Positions 19,623 to 28,862 of a stretch of DNA of 64,000 bases are shown here, one piece after another. This DNA comes from CAVPUA01 sp963708805 (lineage in GTDB: Bacteria > Actinomycetota > Actinomycetes > Mycobacteriales > Jatrophihabitantaceae): contig CAVPUA010000003.1 in assembly GCA_963708805.1 (NCBI GenBank), forward strand, positions 1,488,001 to 1,552,000, given 5' to 3'. The translations under genes and the position numbers were made by a program. Below the pieces are notes generated by a model. That model was not told the origin of the DNA and made no database searches. It worked only from the letters and a program-made list of their open reading frames with translations. Numbering within the stretch: position 1 is the first letter of the stretch; each line of letters starts with the position of its first letter.

Positions 19623-21472
19623 CGACAGCAACGCAGACCGACGTCCCGGCCGCGCCGCCGCGATCCGAGTTGCCCGGTCACGGCACCCTTCCCGGCCTGG
19701 TCTATCAGCAGGCCCAGCAACGTCCGAAGGTCGTCGCCCTGCGCAAGAAGGACCACGGCATCTGGAAGCCGACCACCTGGCTCGGCTATTTCGAGTCGAT
19801 GCGGGCGGTCGGACTCGCCCTGCATGCGCTGGGGCTCACGGGCGGCGACGCCGTCGGCATCGTGGCCGAGAACGAACCGGCCTGGCTCTACGCCGACCTC
19901 GGCGCCCAGTCGGTCGGCGCGCTCTCGGTCGCGGCCTACCCGACGCAGGTGGCCGACGAAGTTCTGTTCATCATGTCCCACTCCAAATGCCGGGTGATCT
20001 TCTGCGGCGACCAGGAGCAGGTCGACAAGATCCGCGACCATCGCGACGCGTTGCCGGACCTCGAGAAGATCGTCGTCTTCAACATGAACGGCGTGTCCGA
20101 GTACCACGACCCGATGATCATTCCGTTCGCCGAGTTCATTCAGTCGGGCGTCGCGCGCAACGAGGCCGAGCCGAAGCTGTTCCTCGACCTGATGGCCAAG
20201 ATCAACGCCGAGACGGTCGCGCTCGTCGGCTACACATCCGGCACGACCGGCCGGCCCAAGGGCGCGATGCTGCGCCACCGCGACCAGGTGGCGATGGCCG
20301 AGGCGCTGGCCGCCTGGACCAGCATGCGGCCCAAGGATCGCGACCTGTGCCACTTCCCGCTCTGTCACCCGGCGGTGCGGGTCATGGACGCCTACACCTC
20401 AATCGTCGCCGGCAACTCGGTCAACTTCCCGGAGGGACCCGAGACCGTCAGCAACGACATCGTCGAGCTGGCGCCGACGTTCATCCTCGGAACGCCGCGC
20501 GTCTTCGAGGTCATGAAGGCCGACGTCGAGATCAGGATCACGCGCGCCGCGTGGATCAAGCGCAAGGCGTACGCCGCGGCCCGGTCGGTGATGGTGCACG
20601 TCCTCGACCGCAAGCTGGCCGGCAAGTCCCGCGTGTACGACCCGGTGCTGCGCTGGATCGCGCACATCCTGGTCGGCAAGTGGGTGCTGCAGCGGCTGGG
20701 TCTGGGTGCCGTCCGCTATGCCGCCTGCGGAGGCGCGTCCGTCTCGCCCGAGCTGCTGAAGTTCTTCTGGTCCTTCGGCGTGCCGCTCTACGAGACGTAC
20801 GGCCAGTCGGAGACCAGCGGCGTGGCGTTCGCCCAGAAGGAACTGGCCGATCTCGGCACCGCCGGCTGGATCATGCCGTGCATCGAGTCCCGGCTGGCCG
20901 ACGACGGCGAGCTGCTGTTGCGGGGCGACGGCATTTTCATCGGCTACTTCAACGACCCCACGCAGACGGCGCTCGCGCTGGAGGCCGACGGTTGGTACCA
21001 CACCGGTGACGTCGGCTATTTCGACGACAAGGGACGCCTGGTGATCACCGACCGGCAGAAGCACGTGATCAGCAACGCCGGCGCGTCCGGTCTGTCACCG
21101 TCCGAGATCGAGAACCACCTGCGGATGAGCACCTACATCAGCGACGCGATGGTGATCGGCGAGAACCGCCCCTATCTGGCCGCGCTCGTCCAGATCGAGT
21201 ACGAGAGCGTGGCCGAATGGGCCCAGAAGCAGAACCTGCCGTTCACCACGTTCCGGTCGCTGGCCGAGAACCCGGACGTGATCACGTTGCTCGATGCCGA
21301 GATCGTCAAGGCGAACGAGGACCTGCCACCCGAGAAGCGCGTGACGGCGCACCGGCTGCTGCTGCGTGAGCTCGACGCCGATCAGGGCGAGCTGACCCCG
21401 ACGCGCAAGATCAAGCGCGACGTCGTCGCCGAGCGGTTCGCCGAGCTCATCGACGAGATGTACCACCCGTAA
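19619..21472 (+). CDS. Long-chain acyl-CoA synthetase (FAA1/FadD15-like)
   Basis: This intact 617-residue AMP-binding enzyme is of the long type used for long-chain or bulky hydrophobic acids. The P-loop is GYTSGTTGRPKGAMLRHRDQ, the adenine site is YETYGQSETSG, and the GWYHTGDVGYFDDKGRLVIT segment leads into DRQKHVISNAGASGLSPSEI. The C-terminal catalytic lysine region reads LTPTRKIKRDVVAERF. The GTG start overlaps the livG stop by 4 bases (GTGA). Its place behind the importer suggests that imported acids are trapped as CoA esters at once. Confidence 0.92.
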   Translation: MTTATQTDVPAAPPRSELPGHGTLPGLVYQQAQQRPKVVALRKKDHGIWKPTTWLGYFESMRAVGLALHALGLTGGDAVGIVAENEPAWLYADLGAQSVGALSVAAYPTQVADEVLFIMSHSKCRVIFCGDQEQVDKIRDHRDALPDLEKIVVFNMNGVSEYHDPMIIPFAEFIQSGVARNEAEPKLFLDLMAKINAETVALVGYTSGTTGRPKGAMLRHRDQVAMAEALAAWTSMRPKDRDLCHFPLCHPAVRVMDAYTSIVAGNSVNFPEGPETVSNDIVELAPTFILGTPRVFEVMKADVEIRITRAAWIKRKAYAAARSVMVHVLDRKLAGKSRVYDPVLRWIAHILVGKWVLQRLGLGAVRYAACGGASVSPELLKFFWSFGVPLYETYGQSETSGVAFAQKELADLGTAGWIMPCIESRLADDGELLLRGDGIFIGYFNDPTQTALALEADGWYHTGDVGYFDDKGRLVITDRQKHVISNAGASGLSPSEIENHLRMSTYISDAMVIGENRPYLAALVQIEYESVAEWAQKQNLPFTTFRSLAENPDVITLLDAEIVKANEDLPPEKRVTAHRLLLRELDADQGELTPTRKIKRDVVAERFAELIDEMYHP

Positions 21473-21475
21473 CGA

Positions 21476-21579
21476 ATGGGCAAGCTGGGGGACGCCTGGG
21501 GGAGCGGCGATCCGACAGCGCGACGGTCGAACGGGCCGGGATCGACCCCACCTCCGCGCGGCTACGCGAGTTCCAGTAG
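21476..21579 (+). other. Intergenic stretch with a doubtful 34-codon ORF
   Basis: Between the synthetase stop and the next start (149 bases) an ATG at 21476 reads MGKLGDAWG and, after one assumed frameshift near 21500, continues ERRSDSATVERAGIDPTSAR to a TAG at 21577. Nothing shows that it is translated. No palindromic operator or clear promoter is present, so the operon may simply continue through it. Confidence 0.2.
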
Positions 21580-21621
21580 GCCGGCGCCCACCGATTCAGT
21601 TCCCACTCGACAGGAGCCACC

Positions 21622-22663
21622 GTGAACGAAGAAGAGAACGATCGGGCGTTCGGACCCGACGACGACTATCCGCACCCCGTCCCGCCGCAGGCCTTCATGA
21701 TGTGGAAGGAGAACTGGGTCTTCCCGTCGGTCGACCCCGCCAACAAGGTCGCCTGCCTGTTCCACTTCTCGCTGCGCCCCGGCCTGGGCGAGGGCATCTT
21801 CACCGCCAAGTTCGCCGTCGACGGGTGGGAGCACCGCTACGTCGGCCGCAGCCCGGTGCCGCGGGATCTGAGCACGTTCCGTCCGGTGCAGAACGAGCGC
21901 CTGACCTTCACCGTCGTGAAGCCGGCCGAGGAGTTCCACATCGTCTACACCAGCGACGAGCTCGATGCCGACATCACCTACACGGCGCGCTTTCCCGCAT
22001 GGGACTTCAAGAAGCCGGTCAACCCGGGAACGTCCGATCTCGGTGGTGTCGGGCAGCACGTCTTCCCGTTCCACCACATGGAGCAGAGCCTCCAGCACGA
22101 CGGCGTCATCAAGATCAAGTCGGGTCCGCTGGACGGCAAGACGATCAACATCTCGGGCTACGCGAATCGCGACCACTCCTGGGGCTGGCGCGAGGACCTG
22201 ACCTTCCACCACCACCACTGGCTGTGCGCCTCCTTCGACGACCGGTTCATCGAGGGCTCGGTCATGGAGGAGGAGCACTACCCGCACGGCGAGAAGGTCG
22301 GCGGCTGGACGTCGACCGCGGCCGGCAACAGCGCGACGGTCGTGCATGGACACCTCGGACGCGTACTGGCTCGGCGACGACGAGCCGCTGCCGGTACTGG
22401 ACCGCGACGTGCGCTACCGCGTCACCAGCGAGAACGGCCAGACCGCGACCGTGATCGCGCACATCGCCTCGTCGGAGTACGGCCGCCTCTACCTGGACGC
22501 CCGGTCGAAGGACCGCAAGACGGTCTACCAGGACGTCCAGATGTTCTGTGACTTCACCATCGAGGAGACCGGCCAGAAGGGCTACGGCGTGCTCGAGATC
22601 GGCAAGCAGCTGGTCGGTGAGGGGATCGTCGAGCGCGCGATGCGGTCGGCCTCTCGCGCGTGA
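21622..22663 (+). CDS. DUF7064/DUF7065-like protein, copy 2
   Basis: This protein of about 347 residues belongs to the same family as the protein at 3179-4300. The hallmark here is ANRDHSWGWREDLTFHHHHW, and MWKENWVFPSVDPANKVACL appears near the start. The run of four histidines just after the hallmark is absent from copy 1. One frameshift near 22343 separates GGWTSTAAGNSAT from MDTSDAYWLGDDEPLPVLDR. The GTG start has CAGGAG seven bases upstream. It lies behind a synthetase and ends overlapping an APH-like kinase gene (GTGA). Function unknown; the repeated FadD linkage suggests action on a hydrophobic acid or its CoA ester. Confidence 0.75.
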
Positions 22664-23707
22664 CCGTGCCGGTCGAGGCCGCGCTGGGCGGCTGGTTCAG
22701 CTGCGAAGCTCGACGTCGATGCCGTTGAGCTGAGCCAGCTGCGCCGGCACACCGAGGGCTTCTCGTGGCAGACCTACACGATGCTCGCGAGCTGGACCGG
22801 ACTCCTCCGGTGCGGCGCGCGAGCAGGGCTTCGCGGTTCGGGTCGAGCCGACCGACGGACTGCTCGCGCCGTACGACATCGAGGGGCAGTTCCGGCTGCA
22901 CGAGGCCGTACTGCAGCAGCCGGCGATTCCGATGCCCAAGCTGTTCTGGCTCGAGAAGGACCCGTCGATCATCGGCATGCCGTTCTACGTGATGGAGCGG
23001 GTCACCGGGAAGGTGCCGGTGCAGTGGGAGCCCAACGACCCCGAGATGTTCCCGACGCCGGAGGCACGGCACCGCATCGGGATCGACTTCGTCGACGCGC
23101 TGGCCGCGATCCACGCGGTCGACCTCAGCGGTGAGTGGGTGCAGCACTTCGGCGCGGTCCCGAGCCGGAGGCCAACGCGCGGGCCCAGGTCGACTACTGG
23201 GCCGCAGTACTTCGACAACTCGGCTCATCGAGCCGATCCCGACCATCGACTACGCGGTGTCGTGGCTGCGCCGCAACCTGGCCTACTCGCCGCGAGATCA
23301 CGCTGACCCACGGCGATTATCGGATCGGCAACTTCATGATCCGGCGACGGCCGGATCGATGTCGATCTTCGACTGGGAGCTGGCGCACGTCGGCGACCCG
23401 GTCGAGGACATCGCCTACAGCGGCTCGCCGCTGTTCCGCGGCCGCAATCCGATGCTGTCGGCCCTGCTCGATCGAGACGAGTACTTCGCCTACTACGAGT
23501 CCGATGACCGGCCTGCGCGTCGATCCGGACGTCTTCCACTTCTGGACGGTGCTCGGCATGGTCAAGCAGGCCGCCTCGCACGTGCGGGGCAGCCGGGCCT
23601 TCGAGGACGGGCGCGGCGACGACCTGCGACTGGCCGCGATGGGGCACCAGGTGCAGTTCGTGATCCGGCACCTGGCCAACGAACTCGGCCTGAAGCAGGC
23701 GGCCTGA
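22660..23707 (+). CDS. Phosphotransferase (APH/ACAD10-like kinase fold)
   Basis: This aminoglycoside-phosphotransferase-like protein has about 348 residues. The catalytic loop is LTHGDYRIGNFMI (HGDxxxxN) and the metal-binding motif is SIFDWELAHVGDPVEDIAYS. The N-lobe includes PAIPMPKLFWLEKDPSIIGM and VMERVTGKVPVQWEP. Such proteins cluster with acyl-CoA dehydrogenases and are proposed, like human ACAD10/11, to phosphorylate hydroxyacyl-CoAs; antibiotic resistance is unlikely here. Frameshifts lie near 22700, 22805, 23160, 23225, 23295, 23350 and 23515. It starts at a GTG inside the DUF7064-like stop and ends with a TGATG overlap into the next gene. Confidence 0.82.
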
Positions 23708-24156
23708 TGCAGAACTCGCTGGATCGGATGTTCGAAGGGCATCGAGCACACGCTGCGCAATGTCGTGGCGCCGACGATCACCGACTCCTACATGCTGTCC
23801 CAGGTCAACTCGGTGGCCGAGATCATCGGCAATCTGGCGTCGCGGGTCGAGTGGCGCTCAGCCCAGTTGCTCGAGATCAGTCGATCGGGTGCGGCCAGTG
23901 CTGGACGGCGGCGTCCGGCGAACTGCCGCTCACCGCGGCGGCTCTGGCCGGTCCGGCCGACGGCCGCCGACTGGGCGAACGCCGACCTGCTGCGGGCTCG
24001 CGACGAACACCTGCGCGGCACTGCGCGAGGTTCAGCGGTCGCTGGAGACGGCACCTGACGCCGATGTCGAGGCCGCGATCCGCGAGTTCCTGACCTGGCA
24101 CGTCGAGTTCGAGTCGTCGCTGCTGCGCACCGCGTCGAGCCGCAACGAAGAAGTAG
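23707..24156 (+). CDS. Small helical protein, possibly DUF6285-like partner of the kinase
   Basis: This predicted helical protein of about 150 residues starts MQNSLDRMFEGIEHTLRNVV and continues SYMLSQVNSVAEIIGNLASR, then ARDEHLAALREVQRSLETAP and AIREFLTWHVEFESSLLRTA. I do not recognise it firmly. Its position directly after an APH-like gene matches that of DUF6285 proteins, which are fused to such a kinase at 33253-34678 in this window. Frameshifts near 23745, 23880, 23935 and 24018 make the middle unreliable, and the end is uncertain; I place it at a TAG just before the next start. Confidence 0.55.
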
Positions 24157-24167
24157 GGGAATCACCA

Positions 24168-25186
24168 ATGAAACTAGGCATGATCCTGCCGATCCAGTCG
24201 CTGTCGGTCGATCTCTCGCCAGCTCTGGGAGGAGCTGCGCGAAGAGGTCGCCGTCGCCGAGGAGGCCGGCTTCGACGCCGTCTTCCTGCCCGAGTTCCAT
24301 CAGGCCCACGGAGGAGCGTTCGTCTCGCCTCTGCTGCTCGGTGCCGGCCTGCTGCAGGGCACCACCAAGATCAAGTTCGGGTCGGCCGTCCTGGCCACCC
24401 CCCTGCACCACCCGGTGCGGCTGGCCGAGGACACGATCATGCTCGACTGGATCAGCCGCGGCCGGGTCATCCTCGGACTCGGCATCGGCCACCAGGTGCC
24501 GGACTTCGAGGCCTACGGCGTCGACCGCACCGCCCGGGTCGAGATCACCGAAGAGGTCGATCGCGATCCTCGACAAGTGCTTCAGCGGCGAGCCGTTCAC
24601 GTTCACCGGCGAGCACTTCAACGTCTCGGCCGAGATCACGCCGCGCTCGTTCACGACGCCGCGTCCGCCGATCTGGATGGGCTCACACTCCGACGCCGGC
24701 CTGCGCCGCGCCGGACGTCTGGCCGACCGCTGGATCTGCGATCCCGAGCGCAGCGTCGAGGTCGTCGCCCAACTGGCCGCGACGCTACCGCGCGGCGGCC
24801 GAGGAGGTCGGCCGTACGCCCAAGGTCGCGCTGTTCCGCGAAGGCTGGGTGGGCGAGTCGCGCGCCGAGTGCGAGCGCATCTGGGCGCCCAACGCGCTCG
24901 CGATCCACCGCCTGTATTACAACGTCGGCGTCTACAACAAGAAGTTCGAGCCGTGGGTCGACGAGGTCAAGGCGCGGGCCGACTTCACGCTCGACCGGCT
25001 GGCGCCCGGCCGGTTCCTGTACGGCGTCGCCCGACGAGGTGGTCACCACGCTGCAGGAGTGGGGCGAGATCACCGGGCGCCGACTACGTCGCCCTGCGGA
25101 TGCGCCACCCCGGCGGCCCGTCGCACGACGAGACCCTCGAAGCCATTCGCCGCTTCGGCGCCGAAGTCATTCCGAAGATCAGCTGA
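24168..25186 (+). CDS. LLM-class flavin-dependent oxidoreductase
   Basis: This luciferase-like enzyme has about 338 residues. The N-terminus is MKLGMILPIQSLSVDL; EVAVAEEAGFDAVFLPEFHQ and GTTKIKFGSAVLATPLHHPV follow, then DWISRGRVILGLGIGHQVPD and PRPPIWMGSHSDAGLRRAGR, all in family order. Frameshifts lie near 24225, 24563, 24785, 25033 and 25080. AGGGGA precedes the ATG. It is followed after 16 bases by the MaoC-like gene and belongs to the long Liv operon. Cofactor (FMN or F420) and substrate are not determinable. Confidence 0.85.
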
Positions 25187-25202
25187 GACCGAGGAGATCG
25201 AG

Positions 25203-26060
25203 TTGGTAACCGAGGACGAACTCAACGCGCTGGTCGGGCAGACGTTCCCTGGTGGCACGTTCACCCCGGAGCCGTATTTCAACTGGTTGACGATCGACGC
25301 CGTCCTGGCGCCGGAGCTGATCAAGTCGGGCGCGGCGCACCCGTTGATCGTCTACATGGCCACCCAGGCCGGCATGGGCCTGAGCCTGCAGGAGCTGTTC
25401 GACATGTTCCTCGGCAAGTCCGAGGACGGCCCGATGCTGGGCGAGTGGGGCATGGAGGTGCACTCACCGGTGCAGGTCGGCACGAAGTACACGGTTACCG
25501 GCGGCATCGTCGGTGTCCAGCGCAAGACCGGCAAGAAGACCGGTGTCTTCGACATCATCCAGTTCGAGTTGCAGCTGCGGGAGGCGTCCGCCCCGGACGA
25601 TCTCGTCGGCCGTTACCCGCAGCTCCTTCATTTTCCCCCGGAGGGGCTGATGGACGTCCAGGTCGGAACCGAGCTGCCCACGCGCGTCGTGGAGAAGGTC
25701 GACATCGCCGAGATGAAGACGATGGCGGCGTTGTTGCAGGACCCCAACCCGATCCACTGGGACCCCGAGTCGACCAAGGCCATCGGCATGGGCGACCGCA
25801 CGGTCAACCAGGGGCCGATCAACATGGCCTACATCATGAACATGCTGGTGTCGTGGGTCGGCGACGATCCGACCCGGCTGCGGGCGATCAATCTGCGGTT
25901 CATGGCCAACGTGTTCAACGGCGATCGCGTCGAGGCCGGCGGCACCGTCACCGGCGTGCGCGAGGTCGACGGCCAGCGACTGGCCGACTGTGACGTGTGG
26001 CTCGACGTCACCGGCGGGACGCGGGCGCTGGCCGGTACCGCGACGGTCGTGCTGCCCTGA
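25203..26060 (+). CDS. MaoC-like double-hotdog enoyl-CoA hydratase
   Basis: This intact protein of 285 residues consists of two hotdog modules. The second holds the hydratase-2 motif LLQDPNPIHWDPESTKAIGM, with the catalytic Asp and His, and the first begins NALVGQTFPGGTFTPEPYFN. The family hydrates trans-2-enoyl-CoAs; relatives such as ChsH and HsaM-region hydratases act on steroid side-chain or bulky acyl-CoAs. The best start is a TTG at 25203, because an AGGAG lies about six bases upstream and no ATG or GTG precedes the conserved part. It is the last gene of the Liv operon. Confidence 0.85.
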   Translation: MVTEDELNALVGQTFPGGTFTPEPYFNWLTIDAVLAPELIKSGAAHPLIVYMATQAGMGLSLQELFDMFLGKSEDGPMLGEWGMEVHSPVQVGTKYTVTGGIVGVQRKTGKKTGVFDIIQFELQLREASAPDDLVGRYPQLLHFPPEGLMDVQVGTELPTRVVEKVDIAEMKTMAALLQDPNPIHWDPESTKAIGMGDRTVNQGPINMAYIMNMLVSWVGDDPTRLRAINLRFMANVFNGDRVEAGGTVTGVREVDGQRLADCDVWLDVTGGTRALAGTATVVLP

Positions 26061-26076
26061 CCGTTCTCGGTCAGGG
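26055..26076. terminator. Bidirectional hairpin terminator containing both stop codons
   Basis: CCCTGACC (26055-26062) and GGTCAGGG (26069-26076) form a perfect 8-bp stem with a 6-base loop between convergent genes. The left arm includes the TGA of the MaoC gene and the right arm the TCA (antisense stop) of the oxidoreductase gene, so a single small hairpin ends both. Confidence 0.7.
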
Positions 26077-26991
26077 AATCAGAACGATCTTGCCGCGCGT
26101 ATGCCGCTCGGCCAGTTCGACGTAGGCGTCGCGTACCTGCTCGAGCGGGAATCTCGCGGCGATCGGGATCTCGATCTGTCCCGACGCGACGAGCTCGGCC
26201 ATCGCGGCCAGGATCTCGGGCGTGGAGGCCGTGCTGCTGCCTTCCGACTTCGCGCCGACCTCTTGGGCCTTCTCGTAGGCGATGATCGTGTCGATCCGGT
26301 CGGGTGCGATTCCGAGGTCGACGGCCAGCTGGACGTAGTCCGGGCCGAAGAGGTCGATGAACGCGTCGATGCCGTTCGGGACCGCGGCCCGCAGGCGATC
26401 GGCCAGCCCGTCGCCGTAGGTGATCGGCGTGGCGCCATGGGCTCGCAACCAGTCGTGGTTGGCCTCGGAGGCGATCGCGATCACCTTGGCGCCATGAGTG
26501 CGAAGCAGTTGGACGACGACGGTGCCGACACCGCCGGCCGCGGCCGACACCGCGACGGTGTCCTCCGGTCCGGCCCGGACCGCGCGCACCGCCGCGTAGG
26601 CCGTGACCCCGACTACGTACAGGCTGCCGGCGACTTCCCAGCTCATGGCCGGCGGCTTCGGGATCAACTGACCGACCGGCACCGAGACGTAGTCGGCGTG
26701 ACTGGAGCGGCGTTCGGACCAGCCGAGTACCTCGTCACCGACCGCGAAACCATCGACGCCGTCGCCGACCGCGCTGACGACGCCGGCCAGATCGCTGCCC
26801 TCACCGGAGGGGAAGGTGGCGGGAAACCTCGATTCGAGGGCGCCCGAACGGATCGAGATCTCGCCCGGATTGATGCCCGCGGCGCGCACCTCGACGATTA
26901 CTTCGCCGGGGGCGGGTTCGGGTTTCTCGACATCCGCGAGGTAGAGGACGTCGGTGTCGCCGTAGTGATCGAATCGGACTGCGCGAGGCAT
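26071..26991 (-). CDS. Zinc-independent alcohol dehydrogenase / quinone oxidoreductase family (MDR)
   Basis: This intact 306-residue medium-chain reductase uses NADPH. The N-terminal GroES-like domain reads MPRAVRFDHYGDTDVLYLAD with VEVRAAGINPGEISIRSGAL. The Rossmann motif is SAAAGGVGTVVVQLLRTHGA. Zinc ligands are absent, so quinone or enone reduction is more likely than alcohol oxidation. The C-terminus EQVRDAYVELAERHTRGKIV is typical. It points toward the Liv operon and shares a terminator with it. No recurrent palindrome precedes it, so it may not belong to the regulon. Confidence 0.9.
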   Translation of the reverse strand: MPRAVRFDHYGDTDVLYLADVEKPEPAPGEVIVEVRAAGINPGEISIRSGALESRFPATFPSGEGSDLAGVVSAVGDGVDGFAVGDEVLGWSERRSSHADYVSVPVGQLIPKPPAMSWEVAGSLYVVGVTAYAAVRAVRAGPEDTVAVSAAAGGVGTVVVQLLRTHGAKVIAIASEANHDWLRAHGATPITYGDGLADRLRAAVPNGIDAFIDLFGPDYVQLAVDLGIAPDRIDTIIAYEKAQEVGAKSEGSSTASTPEILAAMAELVASGQIEIPIAARFPLEQVRDAYVELAERHTRGKIVLIP

Positions 26992-27112
26992 GGGGTCTCC
27001 TTCTGGGCTCGACCCCCACGTTACTGACGTGTCCGGGTGGTCGGGTGGCGAGTGACGGGCGGGTAGACGTTGGCTTTGCGTTGCCCGTCAGCTGCTGGCT
27101 TCGACTGGGGCT

Positions 27113-27547
27113 ATGCGTTGCCAGCCACGATCAACTGCGGCATCGACGGCGGAGTTGGCTGGTTTGTCGGGCGCGGCGCTCACGATCGCCACCGACGCCC
27201 ACGTCATCCCGATCATCTTCCGCGGCGCCCACGAAATCGCCGCCTACGGCCACACCCACCGCATCGCCAGCCCCAACCAACGACTCGCCCTCATCGCCCG
27301 CGACCAAGGCTGCTCATTCCCCGGCTGCACCATCCCCCCGGCCTGGTGCCAAACCCACCACATCACCGGCTTCCACCTCAACCAACAAACCCGAGTCGAC
27401 GATTTGACCCTGCTCTGCGGACACCACCACCGCATCTTCGAGAAACTCGGCTGGACCTGCCACCTGATCACAGGCATCCCCCACTGGACATCACCACCCT
27501 GGATCGACCCCAACCAGATCCCCCGACGCAACACCGCCCACGTGTGA
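27113..27547 (+). pseudogene. DUF222/HNH endonuclease (13E12-repeat type) C-terminal remnant
   Basis: About 130 codons encode only the C-terminal third of a 13E12-family protein: ALTIATDAHVIPIIFRGAHE, then RDQGCSFPGCTIPPAWCQTH, the zinc and HNH region, and DDLTLLCGHHHRIFEKLGW. Full-length members have about 400 residues with an N-terminal DUF222 domain that is missing here. The sequence upstream (27000-27112) shows no continuation in any frame. The codon usage, rich in CCC/ACC/CAC, differs from its neighbours. It is probably a decayed mobile-type element between two operons. Confidence 0.7.
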
Positions 27548-27557
27548 GGCGAGTTCG

Positions 27558-28493
27558 TCAGCGCCGGCCGGCGAGCAGATCGGGTAGCAGTTGACGGAAC
27601 AGGCCCGGCGACCAAGTGTCCTGATCTTCGCCCCACGCCTCGCTGCCGTCGGCAAGCGTCCAGCGCACCTGCGAGACGAAGACGAAGTACGGGCTGGTGT
27701 GCATGGCCATCCGGCTGACGACCTCGCCGGTGGCTTCGACGTCCGGCCGTCGGTGTCGGTGGCCTCGACGTGGATCCGGACCGGCCGCCCGTCCTCGTCG
27801 CGGTCGGTGCGCCGGCGGCCGGCGGCGAGTTCGCGGTAGACGCCGTCGCGCAGGATGAACCCGCCGAGCAGCGAGATCTGCGCTGGTCGGCGCCCGATGC
27901 GCGCGTCGCGCAATGGAACGCGTTGCGGTCGTCGACCGCGCCGTAGCTGTACGACAGCCAGGTGCCGTCGCGGCGTTCGCGGCGTGGTGACCAGGTGCGG
28001 TCGCGCATCTCGATGCAGTCGATCGCGATGCCGCTCGCCGTGCAGGACGATCTCGCCCCGCACCCGACCGAGCTGATCGAGGTGGCCGGTGCCGCCGCGC
28101 GATGCCGAGCTCGTGGGCCGGATGGATGGCCCGGAAGTTCAGCGCGAGCGAGATCGCGTCCCCGTCGGCATAGCGCAGCTCGTACTCGGTCAGTGGCTCG
28201 ACGACTCGGTAGGCCAGGCCGCTGGGCAACTCGAAGTTGCTGAGCCGGAAGTCGTCGGGAATCGGTTGGTGCCAGTAGAGCCGGTAGTACGGCTGGCGCC
28301 AGAGCTCGCCGGTGCCCTCGCCCCAGACGTAGGCCGCGAACGACATCATCCGCAGGTTGGTGCGAAACAGCGGGTAGAGCCAGATGCCCAGCTTGCGTTC
28401 GGGGATCTGGGCGGAGAACCAGCACGTCTCGGCCCAGGTCGGGTCGAGCGCGCGCGGCGGGTGAAGTTCGTCGTCGCGCGGTGACAGGGTCAT
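27558..28493 (-). CDS. DUF7064/DUF7065-like protein, copy 3
   Basis: This protein of about 312 residues resembles the two other copies. The hallmark is MRDRTWSPRRERRDG, preceded by ALNFRAIHPAHELG and followed by SYSYGAVDDRNAFHCA. The end VRWTLADGSEAWGEDQDTWS also fits. The RDHSWG core is altered to RDRTWS, so this is the most divergent copy. Frameshifts near 27750, 27870, 28035 and 28105 scramble the C-terminal half. The ATG at 28493 overlaps the SnoaL stop (ATGA). It is the last gene of a leftward operon and converges on the HNH remnant. Confidence 0.7.
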   Translation of the reverse strand: MTLSPRDDELHPPRALDPTWAETCWFSAQIPERKLGIWLYPLFRTNLRMMSFAAYVWGEGTGELWRQPYYRLYWHQPIPDDFRLSNFELPSGLAYRVVEPLTEYELRYADGDAISLALNFRAIHPAHELGIARRHRPPRSARSGAGRDRPARRAASRSTASRCATAPGHHAANAATAPGCRTATARSTTATRSIARRAHRAPTSADLAARRVHPARRRLPRTRRRPPAHRPRRGRAAGPDPRRGHRHRRPDVEATGEVVSRMAMHTSPYFVFVSQVRWTLADGSEAWGEDQDTWSPGLFRQLLPDLLAGRR

Positions 28494-28861
28494 CCCTGCA
28501 TGGCCTTTCGGACCGGTTCGAGGTCGTACCAGGTCGACAGCTGGGCGATCTGCCCGTCGCGGAACCGGAAGATGTCGACGCAGTCGAAGCTGATCTGTCG
28601 CCCGTCGTGCGTCGTCCCGGTGAAGTGGATCTCGCAGGCGGCCGAGTCGCCTTCGAAGATGAAGCCGTGCGCGGTGTCCTGATGCGTGGCCCAGGCCGAG
28701 AAGGCCTTCGGGTAGAACGCGACGACGTCCTCGCGGCCTCGGCGGGGACGGGCGCCGGGCGTCCGGTAGGTCGCATCCTCGGTGAACAGCGTCGAGCATG
28801 CGTTCCCACTGCTCGGTGTTGGCGCACTCGAAGTAGTCGTGCACCAGCTGTCGTCGTCCAC
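28490..28861 (-). CDS. SnoaL-like (NTF2-fold) protein
   Basis: This single SnoaL-like domain has about 124 residues. LVHDYFECANTEQWERML begins the fold, and EDATYRTPGARPRRGREDVV and QISFDCVDIFRFRDGQIAQL then follow, ending STWYDLEPVRKAMQG. It resembles each half of the double protein at 4732-5488, down to the GARPR and WYD motifs. Frameshifts near 28790 and 28845 lie in the first third. The GTG start at 28861 has GAGGAG upstream and is one base after the synthetase stop. It is coupled to DUF7064-like copy 3. Confidence 0.8.
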   Translation of the reverse strand: MDDDSWCTTTSSAPTPSSGNACSTLFTEDATYRTPGARPRRGREDVVAFYPKAFSAWATHQDTAHGFIFEGDSAACEIHFTGTTHDGRQISFDCVDIFRFRDGQIAQLSTWYDLEPVRKAMQG

Positions 28862-28862
28862 G

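Noticed and set aside
17603..21472. A 1,289-codon continuous reading frame spanning livM, livF, livG and the synthetase
   Set aside because: It arises from frameshifts that remove the true stop codons. The overlaps ATGA and GTGA between the genes show four separate proteins.
22660..23707. Aminoglycoside-resistance kinase
   Set aside because: The APH fold is present, but the context of FadD, LLM and MaoC genes fits the ACAD10/11-like metabolic group.
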